Below, in pieces: positions 1-5,593 of a stretch of 5,593 nt of DNA. The notes under the pieces were generated by a model. The model did no database searches, had not been told where the DNA came from, and saw only the letters and a list, made by a program, of their open reading frames with translations. The stretch comes from Comamonadaceae bacterium (GTDB taxonomy: Bacteria > Pseudomonadota > Gammaproteobacteria > Burkholderiales > Burkholderiaceae_C): positions 1 through 5,593 of the forward strand of contig CANGYC010000168.1 in NCBI GenBank assembly GCA_947457975.1. The letters run 5' to 3'. Position 1 is the stretch's first letter; each line of letters starts with the position of its first letter. The position numbers and the translations under genes are program-made.

Positions 1-50
1 AGCCGCCCGATGACGCCCTGGCCGTGGACGTGCAGCCGCAGCCGACCTGA
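1..50 (+). CDS. Possible 3' end of an upstream gene (partial, unidentified)
   Basis: Reading from base 3, fifteen open codons end at a TGA at 48-50, giving the tail PPDDALAVDVQPQPT. Fourteen of the fifteen codons have G or C in the third position, which matches the real genes in this window and supports this frame over the other two. The tail is short, acidic and proline-rich and carries no recognisable domain, so the product cannot be named. It could also be chance: fifteen open codons are not rare in GC-rich DNA. If real, the gene lies in the same direction as the formate dehydrogenase operon and ends about 185 bases before it. Confidence 0.35.
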   Translation, partial: PPDDALAVDVQPQPT

Positions 51-235
51 GCGGTGCAGCCTCTCATCGGTTTGGCAAATCAGCTCATTCGAGAAATCAA
101 CTTGACCGCTCCGTGGACAAGTTCTGACACTGCCGTCCAACCTCCCCGGCGCAAGCCGACCTGCATGCTGCACAGGCGTCGGCCCCCGGCGCCTACCCCG
201 GCCTGGCCCCGCCCCTTGTTGACCGACCCGACACC
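51..235 (+). promoter_or_regulatory. Leader/intergenic region upstream of the formate dehydrogenase operon
   Basis: This is the only substantial non-coding gap in the window, so the operon promoter probably lies here or further upstream. Bases 60-130 are clearly richer in A and T than the surrounding genes, as expected of a promoter region. A TTGACC at 102-107 resembles a sigma-70 -35 element, but the hexamer at the proper distance (TGACAC, 125-130) is a poor -10, so no promoter is called. From about 131 to 235 the plus strand is C-rich (roughly twice as many C as G). No Shine-Dalgarno sequence is evident just before the ATG at 236. A 61-codon ORF (GTG 54 to TGA 239) crosses the region but lacks the third-position bias of the real genes in its first half. 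Confidence 0.4.
99..123. promoter_or_regulatory. Imperfect inverted repeat, candidate operator
   Basis: The half-sites AACTTGACC (99-107) and GGACAAGTT (115-123) are inverted copies of each other with eight of nine positions matching, separated by seven bases. The dyad lies in the AT-richer part of the leader and covers the TTGACC that resembles a -35 element. A dimeric regulator bound here would be well placed to control the operon. As RNA it could form a short stem with an A-A mismatch and a five-base loop, but there is no following T-run, so it is not a terminator. It lacks the T-N11-A spacing typical of LysR-type sites. The regulator is unknown, and a dyad of this quality can arise by chance. 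Confidence 0.35.
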
Positions 236-2046
<1,811 letters not shown>

Positions 2047-2050
<4 letters not shown>

Positions 2051-4869
2051 ACGCCCCCCTGGACAGCATCCGGCTTGAGCCCCAGACCATCGAGTTCAAG
2101 CTCGACGGCCATACCGTGCAGGCCTTCGAAGGCGAAACCATCCTGAGCGCTGCCCAGCGCGCGGGCGTGCAGATTCCTCGTCTGTGCTTCACCGAGGGCC
2201 TCCGGCCCGACGGCAACTGCCGCGCCTGCGTGGTGGAAGTGGCCGGCGAACGCACGCTGGCCCCCAGCTGCTGCCGGGCCGTCAAACCCGGCATGGAGGT
2301 GCAGGCCACCAGCGAGCGCGCCCGCAAGAGCCAGCAGATGGTGCTGGAGATGCTGCTCTCGGACATGCCCGAGCAGGGCCACCATTGGCTCGAGCGCGAC
2401 GAATCCCTTCAGCACGGCGAGCTCAGCGACTGGGCCGACCGCCTGGGTGTGCAGGTGCGCCCCGCGCTGGCGGCCCTGCGGCGCGAGCAGCCCGCGCCCG
2501 ATCTCTCGCACCCGGCCATGGCGGTCAACCTGGATGCCTGCATCCAGTGCAATCGCTGTGTGCGGGCCTGCCGCGAAGAGCAGGTCAATGACGTGATCGG
2601 CTACGCCCTGCGGGGGGCGCACAGCCAGATCGTGTTCGACCTGGCCGACCCCATGGGCCAGAGCTCCTGCGTGGCCTGCGGCGAATGCGTGCAGGCCTGC
2701 CCCACCGGGGCGCTGATGCCCAAGACGCAGATCGGCTCGCAGCGGGTCGACAAGAAGGTTGACTCGGTCTGCCCCTTCTGCGGCGTGGGCTGCCAGCTGA
2801 CCTACCAGATCAAGGACAAGCGGATCGTCAGCGTGGAGGGCCGCGACGGCCCTGCCAACCACGGGCGCCTCTGCGTGAAAGGGCGCTTCGGCTTTGACTA
2901 CGCCCACCACCCGCAGCGCCTGACACAGCCCCTGGTGCGCCGCGACGGCGTGGCCAAGGACCCGGCCCTGCTCGAACGTCTGAGCCGAGGCGAGGCCGAC
3001 TGGACGCAGGTGTTCCGCGAGGCCTCTTGGGAGGAGGCCCTGGCCTTGGCCGGCGGAGGCCTCAAGCGACTGCGCGATGCGCATGGCCCCAAGGCCCTGG
3101 CCGGCTTTGGCTCGGCCAAGGGCACGAACGAGGAGGCCTATCTCTTTCAGAAGCTGGTGCGCACCGGCTTTGGCAGCAACAACGTGGACCACTGCACGCG
3201 CCTGTGCCACGCCTCCAGCGTGGCGGCCCTGCTCGAGGGCGTGGGCTCGGGCGCGGTGAGCAACCAGGTGAGCGATGTCGAGCACAGCGAGCTCATCCTG
3301 GTGATCGGCTCCAACCCCACGGCCAACCACCCGGTGGCCGCCACCTGGATGAAAAACGCCACCCAGGCCGGCAAGAAGCTGGTGCTGGCCGACCCGCGCG
3401 TCACCGACATCGGCCGCCACGCCTGGCGCACGCTGCAGTTCAAGCCCGACACCGATGTGGCCATGCTCAACGCCCTGATCCACACCGTGATCGAGGAGGG
3501 CCTGACCGACCCCGACTTCATTGCCCGCCGCGCGGCCAACTTCGAAGCCCTGCGCGAGCGCGTGAAGGCCTACAGCCCGGAAGCCATGGCGCCCATCTGC
3601 GGCATCCCGGCCCCGACCCTGCGCGAGGTGGCGCGTGCCTTTGCCACCGCCAAGTCCGCCATGATTCTTTGGGGCATGGGCGTGAGCCAGCACATCCATG
3701 GCACCGACAACGTGCGTTGCCTCATTGCCCTGGTCACTGTCACGGGCCAGATCGGCAAGCCCGGCTCGGGCCTGCATCCGCTGCGCGGCCAGAACAATGT
3801 GCAGGGCGCCAGCGACGCCGGGCTGATTCCCATGATGTTCCCCAACTACCAGCGGGTGAACAACGCCCAGGCGCATGCCTGGTTCGAGGACTTCTGGGGC
3901 CAGCGGCTCGATGCCACGCCGGGCTACACCGTCACCGAGATCATGGACAAGGCCCTGGCAGAAGGCAGCGACCCACATAAGGTCCGGGGGCTGTATGTCA
4001 TGGGTGAGAATCCGGCCATGAGCGACCCGGACCTTCACCACGCGCGCCAGGCCCTGGCCGGGCTTGAACACCTGGTGGTGCAGGACATCTTCCTGACTGA
4101 AACCGCCTGGTTGGCCGACGTGGTGCTGCCCGCCACCGCCTGGCCCGAGAAGACCGGCACCGTCACCAACACCGACCGCATGGTGCAGCTGGGCCGCCAG
4201 GCTCTGGATGCGCCGGGCGATGCGCGGGCCGACCTCTGGATCATCCAGCAGATGGCCCGGCAGATGGACCTGAGCTGGACCTACACCGGCGAGCACCATG
4301 GCGTGGCCCAGGTCTACGAGGAGATGCGCCAGGCCATGCATGCCAGCATCGCCGGCATCAGCTGGGCGCGCCTGGAGCGCGAGTCCAGCGTGACCTACCC
4401 CTGCCTGTCCGAGGACGACCCGGGCCAACCCATCGTCTTCACCGAGCATTTCGACACGCCCGACGGCCGTGTGCAGCTGGTGCCGGCCGACTTCATTCAC
4501 GCCGACGAGCTGCCCGACCAGGACTACCCCCTGGTGCTGATCACCGGCCGCCAGCTCGAGCACTGGCACACCGGCAGCATGACGCGCCGCGCCAGCGTGC
4601 TCGATGCGATCGAGCCTGAAGCCACCTGCTCGCTCAACAGCCGCGAGATGGCGCGCCTGGGTTTGCAGCCGGGGCAGCAGGTGAGCCTGTCTACGCGCCG
4701 CGGGCAGGTGCAGTGCCATGTGCGCCGCGACGACGGCACGCCCGACGGTGCAGTGTTCATGCCCTTTGCCTACGCCGAGGCGGCGGCCAACCTGCTCACG
4801 AATTCCGCGCTCGACCCCTTCGGCAAGATTCCCGAGTTCAAGTTCTGCGCGGCGAGGGTCACACCGTGA
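2047..4869 (+). CDS. fdhF: Formate dehydrogenase catalytic alpha subunit (FdsA/FdhF type)
   Basis: This 940-residue cytoplasmic subunit oxidises formate to CO2 at a Mo- or W-bis-pterin guanine dinucleotide centre. A NuoG-like [2Fe-2S] domain comes first, with Cys47, Cys58, Cys61 and Cys75 or Cys76. A double [4Fe-4S] ferredoxin module follows (Cys165/168/171/175 and Cys208/211/214/218). The molybdopterin oxidoreductase domain opens with its own [4Fe-4S] motif (Cys242, Cys245, Cys249, Cys276, then Lys278). The active-site segment CTRLCHASS places the metal-ligand Cys387 beside His388; Arg580 in LRGQNNVQG probably matches the conserved catalytic arginine. The dinucleotide-binding domain starts near residue 828 (YPLVLITGR). 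The ligand is an ordinary TGC codon, so this is not a selenoenzyme. There is no cysteine between residues 76 and 165, so the His-Cys3 cluster of NuoG is absent. No Tat signal is seen. Length is close to the roughly 960 residues of Cupriavidus and Rhodobacter FdsA. The gene overlaps both neighbours by four bases. Sequence does not settle Mo versus W. Confidence 0.95.
4854..4858 (+). promoter_or_regulatory. Ribosome binding site supporting the GTG start at 4866
   Basis: GAGGG lies seven bases before GTG 4866, within the last codons of the alpha subunit. It supports GTG as the start of the DUF3305 gene rather than the ATG at 4713, which would bury about 150 bases of a second frame inside the alpha-subunit gene. 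Confidence 0.55.
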
Positions 4870-5408
4870 CGCGGCCGAACGTGCAGGTGGCGGTGGTGAT
4901 GCGCCGGGACGTGCTGGACAACCCCTGGCAGTCGCACCGCTGGAGCCTGCATGCGGTCGAGATCGATGACGCCCCGGCCGCCGGCCCCACGTTGCTGCAG
5001 GACGATGGCCACACCCAGCTTTGGCGCTATGCGGGCTTGAAGGTCGAGCTCTACAGCCACGACGCCGAGGGCTACTACCTCAACATCACCACCCCCGCGC
5101 CCTGCTGGTTCGTGATGTGGCGCATGGAGGAGGAGCCGGGTCTGGCCGACGAGCCGCTGGCGCGGCCCGAAATCGTCACCCTCAGCTACCACGACGCCGG
5201 CCGCTGGCTCGACGCCCAGGAAATGGTCGAGCAGGTGCCCGCTCCGGACGAGGTGGTGGCCTGGATGCGGGCCTTCGCCGAGGCCCACTACGTGCCCGAG
5301 GAGAAAAAGCGCAAGCGCCCCGTGAGCTTCCAGCCGCTGCAAGACCGCTTTGGCCAGCCGGCCTCCGTCTCCACCAACAAGCCCCGCAAGGGAGGTGGCC
5401 ATGGCTGA
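4866..5408 (+). CDS. DUF3305-type protein, formate dehydrogenase-associated, function unknown
   Basis: This 180-residue protein starts at a GTG that overlaps the alpha-subunit stop (GTGA). It matches what I know of the DUF3305 family: an N-terminal strand VQVAVVMRR, then NPWQSHRW (19-26), a central DAEGYYLNITTPAP (66-79) followed by WFVMWRMEEE (81-90), SYHDAGRWLDAQE (107-119), VPAPDEVVAWM (124-134) and HYVPEEKKRKR (141-151) ahead of a basic, probably disordered tail. No signal peptide, membrane helix or metal-binding cysteine cluster is present; Cys80 is the only cysteine. Tryptophan and aromatic residues are conspicuous, which would suit a small binding or chaperone-like fold, but that is inference. 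Genes of this family are known beside molybdopterin oxidoreductase genes, often with a DUF3306 gene, and have no established biochemical role. The overlap with the catalytic subunit suggests a job in its assembly, cofactor loading or regulation. Family assignment is from recalled motifs. Confidence 0.82.
   Translation: MTRPNVQVAVVMRRDVLDNPWQSHRWSLHAVEIDDAPAAGPTLLQDDGHTQLWRYAGLKVELYSHDAEGYYLNITTPAPCWFVMWRMEEEPGLADEPLARPEIVTLSYHDAGRWLDAQEMVEQVPAPDEVVAWMRAFAEAHYVPEEKKRKRPVSFQPLQDRFGQPASVSTNKPRKGGGHG
5391..5396 (+). promoter_or_regulatory. Strong ribosome binding site of the DUF3306 gene
   Basis: A full GGAGGT sits four bases before ATG 5401, inside the end of the DUF3305 gene. It is the best Shine-Dalgarno sequence in the window, though the spacing is on the short side. 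It fixes the start of the last gene, which overlaps the previous one by eight bases. Confidence 0.65.
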
Positions 5409-5593
5409 CGGTTTCCTGGGCCGCTGGTCTCAGCGCGAGCGCGATGTGCAGGCCGGCCGGCCGGTGGTCGAGCCGCCGCCGCCCCCGCCCGTCCCGGATC
5501 TGCCTGCGCCCCTGCCCGCGGCACAGTCCGCCGAGCCGCAGCAACCCCAGCCTGCAGCCCCACCGCCCACTCTGCAGGAGGTGGCCGAGCTCA
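5401..5593 (+). CDS. DUF3306-type protein, N-terminal part (cut by window end)
   Basis: The frame is open from ATG 5401 to the window edge, giving the first 64 residues. It begins MADGFLGRWSQRERD, which fits the FLxRWSxRK-like opening I associate with the DUF3306 family, followed by a long proline-rich segment (about residues 20-52, including six prolines in a row) and then TLQEVAEL. In related proteins a similar TL-x-D/E-V-x-L stretch leads into the conserved C-terminal half, which here lies beyond the window. The proline-rich part is probably a flexible linker. No signal peptide or membrane segment is visible in this fragment. The start overlaps the end of the DUF3305 gene by eight bases and has a strong ribosome site, so the two are likely made together. 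No function is established; in similar operons a TorD-like chaperone and a ferredoxin-type gene often come next, but that cannot be seen here. Confidence 0.75.
   Translation, partial: MADGFLGRWSQRERDVQAGRPVVEPPPPPPVPDLPAPLPAAQSAEPQQPQPAAPPPTLQEVAEL

Noticed and set aside
72..84. Sigma-54-like promoter (TTGGC followed by GC)
   Set aside because: GG at 74-75 and GC at 83-84 are only seven bases apart, whereas a -24/-12 element needs ten.
102..130. Sigma-70 promoter with -35 TTGACC
   Set aside because: No acceptable -10 hexamer lies 16-18 bases downstream; the best (TGACAC) matches two of six positions. Kept only as a remark on the leader.
3193..3210. Selenocysteine at the formate dehydrogenase active site
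   Set aside because: The ligand position (Cys387) is a TGC codon and there is no in-frame TGA before the stop, so no recoding is involved.
4713..4865. N-terminal extension of the DUF3305 gene to ATG 4713
   Set aside because: It overlaps the dinucleotide-binding domain of the alpha subunit in another frame and reads as Arg-rich nonsense. GTG 4866 has a ribosome site and the family-like start.
5451..5464. Tandem GGCC/CCGG repeat
   Set aside because: It lies inside the DUF3306 reading frame, codes for Ala-Gly-Arg-Pro, and is ordinary low-complexity GC-rich coding sequence.

Overview
The window is a high-GC stretch, visibly G/C-biased at third codon positions, from a proteobacterium. Gene content and codon use fit a betaproteobacterium of the order Burkholderiales best; this is an inference from style, not a database match. 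It holds one forward-strand operon for a soluble, NAD-linked, molybdenum- or tungsten-dependent formate dehydrogenase, plus two uncharacterised genes that follow the catalytic subunit.

Layout. Bases 1-50 look like the last codons of an upstream forward-strand gene of unknown identity. Bases 51-235 are an intergenic leader with an AT-richer first half, which contains an imperfect inverted repeat at 99-123, and a C-rich second half. The start codon at 236 has no clear Shine-Dalgarno sequence. Gene 1 (236-2050) is a fused diaphorase subunit: a NuoE/FdsG-like [2Fe-2S] domain joined to a NuoF/FdsB-like FMN/NADH/[4Fe-4S] domain. Gene 2 (2047-4869) is the catalytic alpha subunit, with a NuoG-like iron-sulfur N-terminus and a bis-pterin-guanine-dinucleotide catalytic domain with a cysteine, not selenocysteine, metal ligand. 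Gene 3 (4866-5408) is a DUF3305-type protein. Gene 4 (from 5401, cut by the window end) is a DUF3306-type protein. No rRNA, tRNA, CRISPR array, insertion sequence or terminator was seen.

How it works together. Formate is oxidised to CO2 at the alpha-subunit pterin cofactor. Electrons pass through [4Fe-4S] and [2Fe-2S] clusters to the FMN of the fused subunit, which reduces NAD+. All three gene junctions overlap (4, 4 and 8 bases), so the DUF3305 and DUF3306 genes are probably made together with the enzyme. That points to a role in its maturation or use, though neither has a function I can name.

Most worth a second look: the tightly coupled DUF3305/DUF3306 pair, the absence of the His-Cys3 cluster motif from the alpha subunit, and the leader region with its dyad and a small ORF that ends in an ATGA overlap with the first enzyme gene.
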